The notes beneath the pieces were generated by a model. That model saw only the letters and a list, made by a program, of their open reading frames with translations. It was not told the origin of the DNA and did not search any database. The translations under genes and the position numbers were made by a program. Positions 26,801-34,832 of a stretch of 64,000 bases of DNA are shown here, piece after piece (position 1 is the stretch's first letter; every line of letters starts with the position of its first letter). The DNA lies in contig NZ_LOHS01000119.1 in the NCBI RefSeq assembly GCF_001642995.1, positions 1-64,000 of the forward strand, written 5' to 3'. This DNA is from Streptomyces jeddahensis. Its GTDB lineage: Bacteria > Actinomycetota > Actinomycetes > Streptomycetales > Streptomycetaceae.

Positions 26801-28896
26801 GTGCCGTGGCCTCCGGTGCCGGAAACTCCCTCGCCGCGCGCATCCGCGGCATGGGAGGCGGAGGCAGCGGACCCCCGCTCCTCTGACGCGTCACCGCGCC
26901 CCGCCACGGCGGCGTCCCAGGAGCTGGACTCCCCCGCCGCGCCCGTACCTGCGTATCCCTGCTCCACGTGGCCGAAGCCGTCAGGCGCCCCAGCCACATC
27001 GACGCCCCCGCGCTGCCGCGGCACTCCCGCACCGGTCGAGGAGCCTGAGCCGCCGGGCAGGCTCAGGAGTTCCGCCAGCCGTTCCTCACCCGCGAGGGAC
27101 TCGGCAGTGCGCCGCTCCGCCTCGTACGCCCGCTCCGCCGCCGTCGCGGCGTCCGCTGCGCGCGCCGCGGTCAGTTCGGCGCGCGACTCGGCGGACGCGG
27201 CCTCCCGGGCGCCGTCGGCGGCGCGGCGGGACGCCTCGCGCGCTGTGTCCCAGGCGGCGACTGCCGTCTTCTCGGCGTCGCTGGCGGCGAGCGCCGCGCG
27301 CGCCGGGTCGGCGTCCGGCGCGCTGTCGTCGAGCCACCCGGCCCGTACGGCCTCGGCGGTCTCCTGCTCGACCTCCGCGAGCCGCTGGCGCAGATGGCCG
27401 GCCTCGCTGCGGGCGCGCTGCGCCTCGGTCGCGGCGGCCGTCGCGTCGCGGTGCGCGGCCTCGCCGGCCTCCTGGAGGGCCGCGGACCGCTCCTCCTCCT
27501 CGTTCGCCAGCCGTTCCGCGTCCTCGGCGGCGCCGTGCAGGGCTCGTACGAGATCGGTGGCCGCCTTGGCGCGCGCGGCGAGGGCGGGTGCGGCGTCGCG
27601 CTCGGCCTCGCGGATGGCGGCGGCCACGCGCGCGGAGCGGTCGGCGGCCGCGCGGTGGCGCAGCACCGCCTCCGCGGCCTGCCAGGCGGAGTGCAGGGTA
27701 CGTGCGTCGGCGAGCTCGCGCTTCTGCGCGGCGGCGGCCTTCTCGGCGCCCGCCAGCGCCAACGACGCGTGGCGGTAGGCCAGTTCGGCGGCGATCAGCG
27801 CGCTCCGGCCGCGCGCCTGCTCGGCCTCGGTGACGGTGTGCGCGGCGGCGGTGACCTGCTGGGCGAGGTCGGCAGCTCGGCCTCGCTCCTGGGCGGCGCG
27901 TGCCGAGAGGCGACGGGCGAGGGTGCGGGTGCGCCGCTCCGCGCCCGCATGGATGTCACGCGCGCGTGCCCGCGTATCTGCGGCTTCGACGATCCTGCCG
28001 AGCAGGTCGACGGAGCCCGCGGTGAAGTCCCGTTCGGCGATGAGCTCGGCGCGCCGTCCGAGCTTGTTACCGAAGCCGCTGACGAGGTCGGCGAGACCGT
28101 CGGTGTCACGCGTGTCCGTGACCGCCCGCAGCAGCAGGTCGGTGAAGTCGGAGTCCTTCTTCACCGCGAACAGGCCGGCAGCCTCGCCCTCGTCGGCGTT
28201 CATCTCCCGCTGGTAGCGGAAGAGTTCCGGGTCGAGGCCGAGCTCGCCGAGGTGCTCGGTCCAGCGCTCGTGGATCTCCTCCCAGTGCACCTCCAGGTGC
28301 GGGTACGCCTTGCCCGCCTCGGTCAGCGCGTCCCGGAAGCCCTTCATGGTGCGGCGCCGCCCCTGCGCGCCGGACGCTCCCTCGACGGGCGGCCGCACCG
28401 CGGTGGACTCGGCGACGGGCAGGTTGTCCAGGCTCAGTCCGGGGCCGGGCCGGAACGAGTACCAGGCCTCGGCGAACTTCCGCGGGTCGTTGGAGACCTG
28501 CCGCCCACGCCACTCGCTGACCTTGCCGACGACCACGCACTCGCCGGTCAGCGTGTGCTGCCACTCCAGCGCGACGTGCCCGCAGTCGTCCGCGAGCAGG
28601 AACTTGCGCAGCACGCCGGAGCTGGCGCCGCCGAGGGTGTTCCGGTGGCCTGGCAGCATCACCGAGAAGATCAGCTTGAGCAGTACGGACTTGCCGCCGC
28701 CGTTCTCCAGGAAGAGCACCCCGGCGGGCGCCGGGCGGAGCGGCGGTCCGACGGGCTCCTCCTCGAAGAACTCCGCCTGGGTGGGCGCTGGGTGCGGCAC
28801 GGGCTCGCCGACCCCCCGCAGGTCCAGCACGGTGTCGGCGTAGCGCGCACCGGCAGGCCCGATGGAGTAGAGGCGGACCCGGGACAACTCGTACAT
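23872..28896 (-). CDS. Giant SMC-like ATPase (JetC/MukB-like), third gene of a condensin-like operon
   Basis: 1674-residue SMC-architecture ATPase, probably clamping or moving DNA as a dimer with the two upstream products. Walker A is LFLENGGGKSVLL (Lys69). Two long Ala/Glu/Arg coiled coils flank a central hinge-like domain (about residues 770-920). The ABC signature FSGGQ is at 1538-1542, and Walker B is TLFLDNP with Asp1576 followed by Asn1577 where SMCs have catalytic Glu. Residues about 615-750 are a Gly/Ser/Ala low-complexity insert in the first coiled coil, which makes it longer than usual JetC or MukB. ATG 28896 follows a 57-base gap with a weak ribosome-binding site. No jetD-like gene follows. 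It could also be an SMC-related family outside Wadjet. Confidence 0.85.
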   Translation of the reverse strand: MYELSRVRLYSIGPAGARYADTVLDLRGVGEPVPHPAPTQAEFFEEEPVGPPLRPAPAGVLFLENGGGKSVLLKLIFSVMLPGHRNTLGGASSGVLRKFLLADDCGHVALEWQHTLTGECVVVGKVSEWRGRQVSNDPRKFAEAWYSFRPGPGLSLDNLPVAESTAVRPPVEGASGAQGRRRTMKGFRDALTEAGKAYPHLEVHWEEIHERWTEHLGELGLDPELFRYQREMNADEGEAAGLFAVKKDSDFTDLLLRAVTDTRDTDGLADLVSGFGNKLGRRAELIAERDFTAGSVDLLGRIVEAADTRARARDIHAGAERRTRTLARRLSARAAQERGRAADLAQQVTAAAHTVTEAEQARGRSALIAAELAYRHASLALAGAEKAAAAQKRELADARTLHSAWQAAEAVLRHRAAADRSARVAAAIREAERDAAPALAARAKAATDLVRALHGAAEDAERLANEEEERSAALQEAGEAAHRDATAAATEAQRARSEAGHLRQRLAEVEQETAEAVRAGWLDDSAPDADPARAALAASDAEKTAVAAWDTAREASRRAADGAREAASAESRAELTAARAADAATAAERAYEAERRTAESLAGEERLAELLSLPGGSGSSTGAGVPRQRGGVDVAGAPDGFGHVEQGYAGTGAAGESSSWDAAVAGRGDASEERGSAASASHAADARGEGVSGTGGHGTGTAGGGAAVVQPRGAGDVRGVDPAGPGGAGRVADAVASGRRSGAAAGGTAEATEGPLTAEELDRYADELRELLDDAVASAERQLFDLRTAAADDARILGALGDGGLLPPGPDVLATVEFLGEHGIPALPGWRYLAQAVDPADHARVLAARPELVDGVVITDPDTHARARETLSGAALLPRSAVAVGTAAALLAPTPAPGTGDGDVFLVPPNPAMHDEQAADEEREALRARAGRRDEDIRELAARLAKDRELAARLASWRTGCPAGRLAELAAAARDAHAFAEEAEAELAEARTARAEADEAASEAARVRDERQDAAQRARRAADALAGLAFRLRERAGWQVRLRELADEAVESEARSQACLERARAADEDRRGAQRAADDARRTARALRAERADIAGAPDDVPDDTPGGDSASGDHPGSEGRNGKAPKASLPALREAYRAASQVYEKVGVGADLRAEQARAESDESAALAELDRLSNKVRTRAAQLLESPDGADGPSRQAAAARAEELVQLLETRASTASEQLGRLRAEAERHAPEDGEAHTDLPDDLVPADTEHAQALLRTATAELAARTEALSEARDTHAELLAAHRAAEDAAGGFDETAAQLRDLLRENSADDAEESEPYPGDLQEARHAAAEARRSLRGCAADLSAAEAAVREASDVLVRHANSTRYEHVRTPARQQIRELPASALPEHAQKWAEAFAPRLRVLTDELEQLERNRDSIVDRLRGLVESALATLRSAQRLSRLPEGLGEWSGQEFLRIRFDEPDQATLTERLGEVIDEATRAAVRKNSDLRRDGMSLLLRGVGAALQPKGVAVEILKPDAVLRAERVPVGQMGDVFSGGQLLTAAIALYCTMAALRSNDRGRDKHRHAGTLFLDNPIGRANATYLLELQRAVSDALGVQLLYTTGLFDTTALAEFPLVIRLRNDADLRAGLKYISVEEHLRPGLPQQAPAGETTHGEITATRMFKRPAPAQG

Positions 28897-28953
28897 TGCG
28901 GCGGACTCTCGTAGTCGTGAAAGAGGCTGGGCTTGAGGCCGAGGTTCAGGCGG

Positions 28954-29850
28954 TCAGGAGTGGAACGGCAGCCCGGCGTCGGCCACCAGCTCCAGGTCGT
29001 CGCTGTCCTCGGGCGGCAGCAGGCTCGCCGTCCCGTCGCTCACCGGCACGATGCCGAGCTCGAGGAGTTCGGCCATGGCGGCGCCGCCGGCCATGTCTCT
29101 GACCTGCAGCTGGTAGCGGGCGGTGGTGCGGTACGTCCCTCCAGAGTCGTCCCCCGTGCGCTGCAGGAAGCCCGAATCGGTGAGGAAGGCGACCGCCTTG
29201 CCGACGATGCCGGTGGTCGAGCCGGCGAGCCGGCGGGCGTCCTTGGTGGCGCCGGTCGCGCTGCGCCGCGCCCAGATCCGCCAGGCGGCCTCGAGCCCGG
29301 GCGCGTCGCTGGCCGGGTCGGTGTTCTCGCCCTGTTCGGCGGCCCGCTCCTCCAGGCGGCGGCAGGCCTGGCGGACGAACGCGTCGACGCCGTTGACCGT
29401 CACCCGGCCGATGTAGGCGTCGTCGGCGAGGTCCTCGGGGCGCGGGAATGCCATGGCGGCGACGGCGAGGTGGGCGAGGCCGTGCAGAAAGCGGTCGCCT
29501 GCGTCGGCCGAGGCGCGGCGCGCGTAGTCGCCCATGCGGACGGCGAAGACGGAGTCCTCGGCGGCCGTCACGGCCATGCCCGCGCGCGGGGACACCTCGA
29601 GGACGACCAGCCCGAGCCCGGCGGCGACGGCGTCCGCGAGCCGCGCGAACGGGGGGTCGTCGCGGTAACGGCGCAGCAGCTCCGCGTACTCCTGGTCGCG
29701 CGCGGGCCCCAGCTTGGGCTGCAGCCCGAAGGCGACGAGGCGCGCCGCGTCGGCTGCGTCGGCGGGGGTCACGGCGGCCTTGGCCCCCGCCGGGGCCGCC
29801 ACGGGATCCGGCTCGCCCCACGCGGTCCCGTCTGCGTGGTCGTCGGTCAC
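28954..29850 (-). CDS. KITE-like (JetB/MukE-like) subunit
   Basis: 298-residue cytosolic protein. Segments with winged-helix character lie in the N-terminal half (DQEYAELLRRYRDDPPFARLADAVA) and C-terminal half (GKAVAFLTDSGFLQ then YRTTARYQLQVRDM). Position between a kleisin-like and an SMC gene, size and winged-helix pattern suggest a KITE subunit; sequence similarity alone is not decisive. GTG 29850 has AGGAG eight bases upstream. The kleisin-like stop is 46 bases upstream. A DUF-type winged-helix regulator is the main alternative. Confidence 0.75.
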   Translation of the reverse strand: MTDDHADGTAWGEPDPVAAPAGAKAAVTPADAADAARLVAFGLQPKLGPARDQEYAELLRRYRDDPPFARLADAVAAGLGLVVLEVSPRAGMAVTAAEDSVFAVRMGDYARRASADAGDRFLHGLAHLAVAAMAFPRPEDLADDAYIGRVTVNGVDAFVRQACRRLEERAAEQGENTDPASDAPGLEAAWRIWARRSATGATKDARRLAGSTTGIVGKAVAFLTDSGFLQRTGDDSGGTYRTTARYQLQVRDMAGGAAMAELLELGIVPVSDGTASLLPPEDSDDLELVADAGLPFHS

Positions 29851-29896
29851 GGCTGGTGCTCCTTGCTGGGGTGGTGCCTGTGCTGGTGGGTCGGGG

Positions 29897-31423
29897 TCAT
29901 GCCGCCTCCGTCCGGTCGGCCGCCATGCCCGCGGCGTCGAGCAGGGCCGTCCCCACTATCAGGTCGGCGCCGCCGAACTCCGGGTCGTCGAGTTCGGTGC
30001 CGTCGTCCACGGCGAACAGCAGCTTCTGCTCGCCCTGGCGGTAGGCCGTGCCGACCGGGGGGCTGGCCGCATGCACGGCCAGCAGGGCGACCAGATAGGG
30101 CAGGTCAGGGTCGCGCCTGCGCGCCTCGGCGAGCAGGCCGGAAAGCCTGCGCGGTGCGTCGGAGGGCAGATCGAGCAACTCCATGGCGCTCGCCAGCTGC
30201 TCCTCGCTGAACCGGCTGTCGTCGGGCGTCGCGATCAGATCGGGCTCGGGCATCTCCGCACCGAGGTGCTCCCGCTCCATGGGCGGCGTGAGCAGTATGT
30301 CGACAAGGTCCGCGACCCGTACGGACACGGGAGTGCGCAGGCCGGTGCCGCGGGCGAAGTAGGCGTCGGTCACGCGGAGCGCCTGCTCGAGCGGGAGCGG
30401 CAGCACGGGCGCGACGAGCTGGCCGTACAGGTCGAGCCCCGCGCGCGCGGCGGGGGCGGCGAAGGCCTGGCGGTCCTGTTCCGCGCGGAACAGCGGCCCC
30501 GCCTCCAGGAGCCGGGACTGCAGCTGGGTGTGGCGCCGGATGCAGTCCTTGACGATGTCGACGAGCTCGGCGGCGCGGCGCTTGTGCTCGGGGTCCTCGG
30601 ACTCGTCGCGTGCCCTGCGGATGTTCGTGAGGATCGCGTTCTCGTGGCGGTAGCGGTCGGCGACGTGGTCGAGGGCCTCGGCGATCATGTCGGGGACGGC
30701 ATTGAGCCAGTCCACCGCGCGGACGTTGCGCCGGGTCGCCTCGAGGGCCCTGCGGAGCGTTTCCGAGTACTGCACGGTGCGGTAGCGGGCCTGCTCGGCG
30801 GCGAGCTGGGCGTCGGCGAGCCGGCCGCGGTTGATCAGCACCTCCAGCTTCACCTCGGCGGCGATCTGGGCACTGGTGACATCGGTGTCGAGGGCGCCCA
30901 CGAGGACGTTCACGGCCTCGTCGGTCGTACGGAGATACACGGCGCCGCCGTACCCCGGGACCTCCTCGATCAGCTTGAAGTCGTAGTCCCGGCGCACATA
31001 GCTGCCATCGGGCGCGAACGTGCCGTACACGGCGCGGAAGCCGCGGTCGACGCTGCCGACGTTGATGAGGTTCTCCAGGACCCAGCGGGCCACGCGCTCG
31101 TGCTCCGCGGTGGGGCGCTGCGGGGCCTGGGCGGCGATGCGCGGGATCAGCCTGGACACTATCTGCTCGTGGTCGGCGCCCGTGTCGAAGTCCATGTTCA
31201 GTGTGACGAGGTCGATGGCGGCGAGGGCCACCTCGGCCATGCCGTACACCGAGTACTCACCGGCCAGGTTGGCCTTGCGCGCGTCGAGGTCGTGCAGCGG
31301 CGCGGTGCAGGCGAGCGCGCGCAGCCGCCGCGCCAGGCCCTCGTCGGCGGCCGGGCCCGGAGCGGGCCGCGGCCCCGCGCTGAGCTGGGGCGGAACGGTG
31401 TCCACCGATGCTGGCAAAGTCAC
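29897..31423 (-). CDS. Kleisin-like (JetA/MukF-like) subunit, first gene of the SMC operon
   Basis: 508-residue protein, proposed bridge between SMC heads. After a helical N-terminal region it has a segment resembling condensin-linked JetA/MukF-type proteins: DYDFKLIEEVPGYGGAVYL, a helix-rich RGRLADAQLAAEQAR, then RRALEATRRNVRAVDW and a long helical stretch; the C-terminal third could form a winged helix. I choose GTG 31423. The frame is open to 31552 but upstream sequence is atypical, and a TAGTCT -10-like hexamer ends seven bases before the GTG, which would make the transcript leaderless. The gene order kleisin-KITE-SMC is that of jetABC. Confidence 0.75.
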   Translation of the reverse strand: MTLPASVDTVPPQLSAGPRPAPGPAADEGLARRLRALACTAPLHDLDARKANLAGEYSVYGMAEVALAAIDLVTLNMDFDTGADHEQIVSRLIPRIAAQAPQRPTAEHERVARWVLENLINVGSVDRGFRAVYGTFAPDGSYVRRDYDFKLIEEVPGYGGAVYLRTTDEAVNVLVGALDTDVTSAQIAAEVKLEVLINRGRLADAQLAAEQARYRTVQYSETLRRALEATRRNVRAVDWLNAVPDMIAEALDHVADRYRHENAILTNIRRARDESEDPEHKRRAAELVDIVKDCIRRHTQLQSRLLEAGPLFRAEQDRQAFAAPAARAGLDLYGQLVAPVLPLPLEQALRVTDAYFARGTGLRTPVSVRVADLVDILLTPPMEREHLGAEMPEPDLIATPDDSRFSEEQLASAMELLDLPSDAPRRLSGLLAEARRRDPDLPYLVALLAVHAASPPVGTAYRQGEQKLLFAVDDGTELDDPEFGGADLIVGTALLDAAGMAADRTEAA

Positions 31424-31673
31424 GGTGCACAGACTAGGTCCTCGGTCTGACAACGGCCCAAACGGCGCAGATACCACCCAGGTCACACGGGTCATGTCCC
31501 GCGATACGTCCCGGCCGCGGCCCCGTCCCCGCCGCACAACGGGTCTGCGCATCGAGTCTGCGGCCCAGCACGAACGAATCGCCGTAAACCGTCCCAGAGC
31601 GGCAGAGGTTGCAACTCACCCGATCTCAGGAGCCGCAAAGTCGCTCGACCGAGGCGCGGGTGCCGCCCGCCGC

Positions 31674-32429
31674 TCACTCGCCCGTCCGCGCACCCTCGTC
31701 ATCGCCCGCGCCCACCCGCTGCCCGTACACCTCGACCAGCCCGCGGCGCGAGTCGTCGAGGTACTCGGCGAGCAGGCGCTCCGCCTGGTCACAGTCGCCC
31801 GCCTGGAGTGTCTCCAGGATCTGTCGGTTGCGCGCGAGGTACGGCTCGTGCAGCCGGCGCGGGTCGTCCACCACATGGAAGGCGAGGCGGAGTTCGGCGA
31901 AGACGCTGCGCATCACCTCGTCGGTGCGTTCGCTGCCGGCGAGGGCGACGAGTTCCCGGTGGAAGTGGATGTTGGCCGTGCCGACGCCCTTCCAGTCGCG
32001 TTCACGCGCCGCCCGCCGGCCGTCAGCGACGGCTTCGGCGATCGCGTCCAGCGCGTACGGCGGCGCGCCCAGGCCGCGCACGACCGCGCACTCCACGAGC
32101 CGCCGCGTGCGGTAGATGTCCTCGACGTCCTCGACAGTGAGGACCCGCACGAAGACGCCGCGGTTGAGCTGGTGGACGAGTAGCCGTTCATGGGTGAGCA
32201 GCCGGAAGGCCTCGCGCAGGGTGTTGCGCGAGACGCCCAGCGCCCCTCCGATGCTGTCCTCGGACAGCCGCGTGCCGGGCCGGAAATAGCCGTCGGCAAT
32301 GCGGCTCCTGAGGATGTCCGCCACTCGCTCCGCCGTGCTCGTACGACCGAGCAGCACACGGTCGTCGGCGAGCCCTGCCGGCTCCCCGGCCGAAGGTCCG
32401 CTCTCACCCCGCGAAGACACAGCACCCAT
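31674..32429 (-). CDS. GntR-family regulator with FCD domain, divergent from the 5-oxoproline operon
   Basis: 251-residue FadR/FCD-type regulator. An N-terminal winged helix (ERVADILRSRIADGYFRPGT then LGVSRNTLREAFRLL) is followed by an all-helical FCD effector domain with the metal-binding Asp/His pattern (HFHRELVALAG and later FHVVDD). It probably senses an organic acid such as 5-oxoproline and represses the divergent MFS-DUF1445-pxpABC operon; the palindrome at 32478-32494 is its likely operator. ATG 32429 lacks a clear Shine-Dalgarno sequence. The kleisin-like gene lies about 250 bases downstream on the same strand. Confidence 0.88.
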   Translation of the reverse strand: MGAVSSRGESGPSAGEPAGLADDRVLLGRTSTAERVADILRSRIADGYFRPGTRLSEDSIGGALGVSRNTLREAFRLLTHERLLVHQLNRGVFVRVLTVEDVEDIYRTRRLVECAVVRGLGAPPYALDAIAEAVADGRRAARERDWKGVGTANIHFHRELVALAGSERTDEVMRSVFAELRLAFHVVDDPRRLHEPYLARNRQILETLQAGDCDQAERLLAEYLDDSRRGLVEVYGQRVGAGDDEGARTGE

Positions 32430-32472
32430 GCCGGAATTCAACCTCAGACACAAGAACGAAACAACATGGGTA

Positions 32473-32502
32473 TTGAGGGATCGTTCAACAATCCTCTACC
32501 TT
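32473..32502 (+). promoter_or_regulatory. Predicted promoter of the MFS-pxp operon
   Basis: TTGAGG (32473-32478), an 18-base spacer and TACCTT (32497-32502) resemble a HrdB-type promoter. The spacer contains the GntR-type palindrome, so repressor binding would block polymerase. Confidence 0.5.
32478..32494. promoter_or_regulatory. GntR/FCD-type operator
   Basis: GGATCGTT-C-AACAATCC is an 8-1-8 inverted repeat with one mismatch, typical in size of FadR-subfamily sites. It lies between the divergent regulator and MFS genes and inside the predicted promoter spacer. Confidence 0.6.
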
Positions 32503-32613
32503 GGCGGGCAGGGCGCCGACCGCACCGCTCCGGCGCTCACCACCGCTCGGCTCATCTCCCGCACGGCACATCCCCGTTCGCATGCACCCTTTGTCCCCTT
32601 ATGCGAGGTGCCC

Positions 32614-33936
32614 ATGAGCACGACTCCTCCGACACAGGCCCTGACGACCGAGGACCAGCGGTCCGGCACGGGCGAACTCTCCGGCGACAGCGGCGCGTTC
32701 GCCTGGCTGCGCGCCCTCGGGCCGCGCGGCCGCCGAGCCTTCGCGGGCGCGTTCGGCGGCTACGCCCTCGACTCCTACGACTACTTCACGCTGCCGCTGA
32801 GCATGGTGGCGCTCGCCGCGTACTTCGGACTCGACAGCGGCCAGACAGGGCTGTTCACGACGGTCACGCTGGTCGTCTCGGCGGTCGGCGGCGCCCTCGC
32901 CGGTGTGCTCGCCGACCGGATCGGCCGGGTCAAGGCCCTGATGATCACGGTGATCACCTACGCCGTGTTCACCGTGGCCTGCGGCTTCGCGCCCAACTAC
33001 GAGACTCTGCTGGTCTTCCGCGCCCTTCAGGGCCTCGGCTTCGGCGGCGAGTGGGCGGTCGGCGCCATCCTGGTCGCCGAGTACGCCACGGCGAAGCACC
33101 GGGGCCGTACGCTCGGCGCCATCCAGAGCTCCTGGGCCGTCGGCTGGGGGCTCGCCGTGATCGTCTACACACTGGTGTTCCAGTTCCTCGACGACGACGT
33201 GGCGTGGCGTGTGATGTTCTGGACCGGGGCGCTGCCCGCGCTCCTCGTCGTATACGTACGGCGGAGTGTGCACGACGCGCCCGAGGCGGCCGAGCGCCGG
33301 CAGAAGAGCGCCGAGAAGGGCTCGTTCGCCGCGATCTTCAAGCCGGGCACGGCGGACCGGCCCGGTCTCCTGCGCACCACTTTCTTCGCCGTTCTGCTCT
33401 CCACCGGCGTCCAGGGCGGCTACTACACGCTGGCCACCTGGGTGCCCACCTACCTCAAGACGGAGCGCGACCTCTCCGTCGTCGGCACCGGCGGCTATCT
33501 GGCCTTCCTCATCTCCGGCGCCTTCCTCGGCTACCTCACCGGCGGCTACCTCACCGACAAACTGGGCCGGAAGCGGAACATCACGCTCTTCGCCTTCCTC
33601 TCGGCGGCCGCGATCCTCGCCTACACCAACATCCCCAGCGGCGCGAACACCCTGGTGCTCGTCCTCGGGTTCCCGCTCGGCTTCTGCATGTCGGCCATCT
33701 TCAGCGGCTTCGGCTCGTTCCTCAGCGAGCTCTATCCGGCGGCGGTGCGCGGCACGGGACAGGGCTTCACCTACAACACCGGCCGCGCTGTGGGCGCCGT
33801 CTTCCCGACACTCGTCGGGTTCCTGGCCGACAGCTGGGGCGTGGGCGGTGCGCTGGTCTTCGGAGCGATCGGGTACGGCCTCGCCGTCCTGGCGCTGCTG
33901 GGGCTGCCCGAGACCCGTGGACGGGAGCTGCAGTGA
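32614..33936 (+). CDS. MFS transporter, likely 5-oxoproline/organic acid importer
   Basis: 440-residue major facilitator with about 12 membrane helices. The loop 2-3 signature appears as GVLADRIGRVKAL, and the second-half equivalent is GGYLTDKLGRKRN; both fit the metabolite:proton symporter (sialate/aromatic acid-type) group. ATG 32614 has GAGGTG upstream. Its stop overlaps the next gene's GTG by four bases, and it leads the pxp genes, so I infer import of 5-oxoproline or a related acid. Control is by the divergent GntR protein. Confidence 0.87.
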   Translation: MSTTPPTQALTTEDQRSGTGELSGDSGAFAWLRALGPRGRRAFAGAFGGYALDSYDYFTLPLSMVALAAYFGLDSGQTGLFTTVTLVVSAVGGALAGVLADRIGRVKALMITVITYAVFTVACGFAPNYETLLVFRALQGLGFGGEWAVGAILVAEYATAKHRGRTLGAIQSSWAVGWGLAVIVYTLVFQFLDDDVAWRVMFWTGALPALLVVYVRRSVHDAPEAAERRQKSAEKGSFAAIFKPGTADRPGLLRTTFFAVLLSTGVQGGYYTLATWVPTYLKTERDLSVVGTGGYLAFLISGAFLGYLTGGYLTDKLGRKRNITLFAFLSAAAILAYTNIPSGANTLVLVLGFPLGFCMSAIFSGFGSFLSELYPAAVRGTGQGFTYNTGRAVGAVFPTLVGFLADSWGVGGALVFGAIGYGLAVLALLGLPETRGRELQ

Positions 33937-34787
33937 ACCGTACGAAGGGCCGCGCCGGAAGCCGTACACAGGACCGCCCCAGGGAACACGTGGAGCACGT
34001 CACTGCGCGCACGCGCGCGTGGAGCCCAGCGAAGGCCCGTGCGCACTTCCGTTCAGGCGCCACAGGGACGACCGCCGGCTGGTCCGCCGGTCACACTCAG
34101 GCGAATCTGATCTCGGTGCCCGCCGACTGGGCGTACGACATGCTGCTGTTCTGCCAGCGCAATCCGAAGCCGTGTCCGGTGCTGGACGTCACCGACGCCG
34201 GGTCCTGGAGCACACCGCTCGCGCCGGACGCCGATCTGCGCACCGATCTGCCGCGGTACCGCGTGTGGGAGCACGGCGAACTCGTCGACGAGCCCACCGA
34301 TGTCGTCCGGCACTGGCGCGGCGACCTGGTGTCGTTCCTGATCGGCTGCAGCTTCACCTTCGAATGGGCGCTGTCCGAGGCGGGCGTGCCGATGCGCCAT
34401 GTGGAACAGGGCCGCAACGTCCCCATGTACGTCACGGGCCGCCACTGCCGCCCGGCGGGCCGGCTGCACGGTCCCATGGTGGTGTCGATGCGTCCCGTCC
34501 CGCCCGAGCATGTGGCGGCGGCGATCCGGGAGAGTGCGCTGATGCCCGCGGTGCACGGCAGCCCGGTGCACTGCGGCGAGGCGGACGTGCTCGGCATCGA
34601 GGACCTGACGCGGCCCGACTTCGGCGATCCGGTGGACGCCGAGCCGGGCGACATCCCGGTGTTCTGGGCGTGCGGGGTGACGCCGCAGGCGGCCGTCACG
34701 GCCTCGCGCCCGCCGTTCGCCATCACGCACGCGCCTGGTCAGATGTTCATCACGGACGCCCGGGACGAGCAGTACCGGGTGCTCTGA
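33933..34787 (+). CDS. DUF1445 / YcsI-like putative hydro-lyase (D-glutamate cyclase family)
   Basis: 284-residue cytosolic protein of the DUF1445 family, some members of which are annotated as D-glutamate cyclase making 5-oxo-D-proline. Recognisable segments are the N-terminal RAHFRSG ... GHTQANLISVP, then FLIGCSFTFEWAL and VSMRPVP. GTG 33933 overlaps the MFS stop (GTGA) and has GGGAG upstream. In this operon it may make or process 5-oxoproline for PxpABC. It converges on no other gene; pxpA follows after 45 bases. Confidence 0.85.
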   Translation: MNRTKGRAGSRTQDRPREHVEHVTARTRAWSPAKARAHFRSGATGTTAGWSAGHTQANLISVPADWAYDMLLFCQRNPKPCPVLDVTDAGSWSTPLAPDADLRTDLPRYRVWEHGELVDEPTDVVRHWRGDLVSFLIGCSFTFEWALSEAGVPMRHVEQGRNVPMYVTGRHCRPAGRLHGPMVVSMRPVPPEHVAAAIRESALMPAVHGSPVHCGEADVLGIEDLTRPDFGDPVDAEPGDIPVFWACGVTPQAAVTASRPPFAITHAPGQMFITDARDEQYRVL

Positions 34788-34832
34788 ACCGGCTCGTTCG
34801 AGCCATCAGAAGGAACAGGAGAGAAGAGACAC

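Noticed and set aside
23878..26886. 1002-codon plus-strand frame opposite the SMC-like gene
   Set aside because: Gly/Arg/Val-rich mirror of the coiled-coil gene, no ribosome-binding site, and the minus strand shows Walker A, FSGGQ and Walker B.
23872..31423. Complete Wadjet (JetABCD) defence system
   Set aside because: Order of the first three genes fits, but no JetD-type protein is encoded next to them, so a full Wadjet is not supported.
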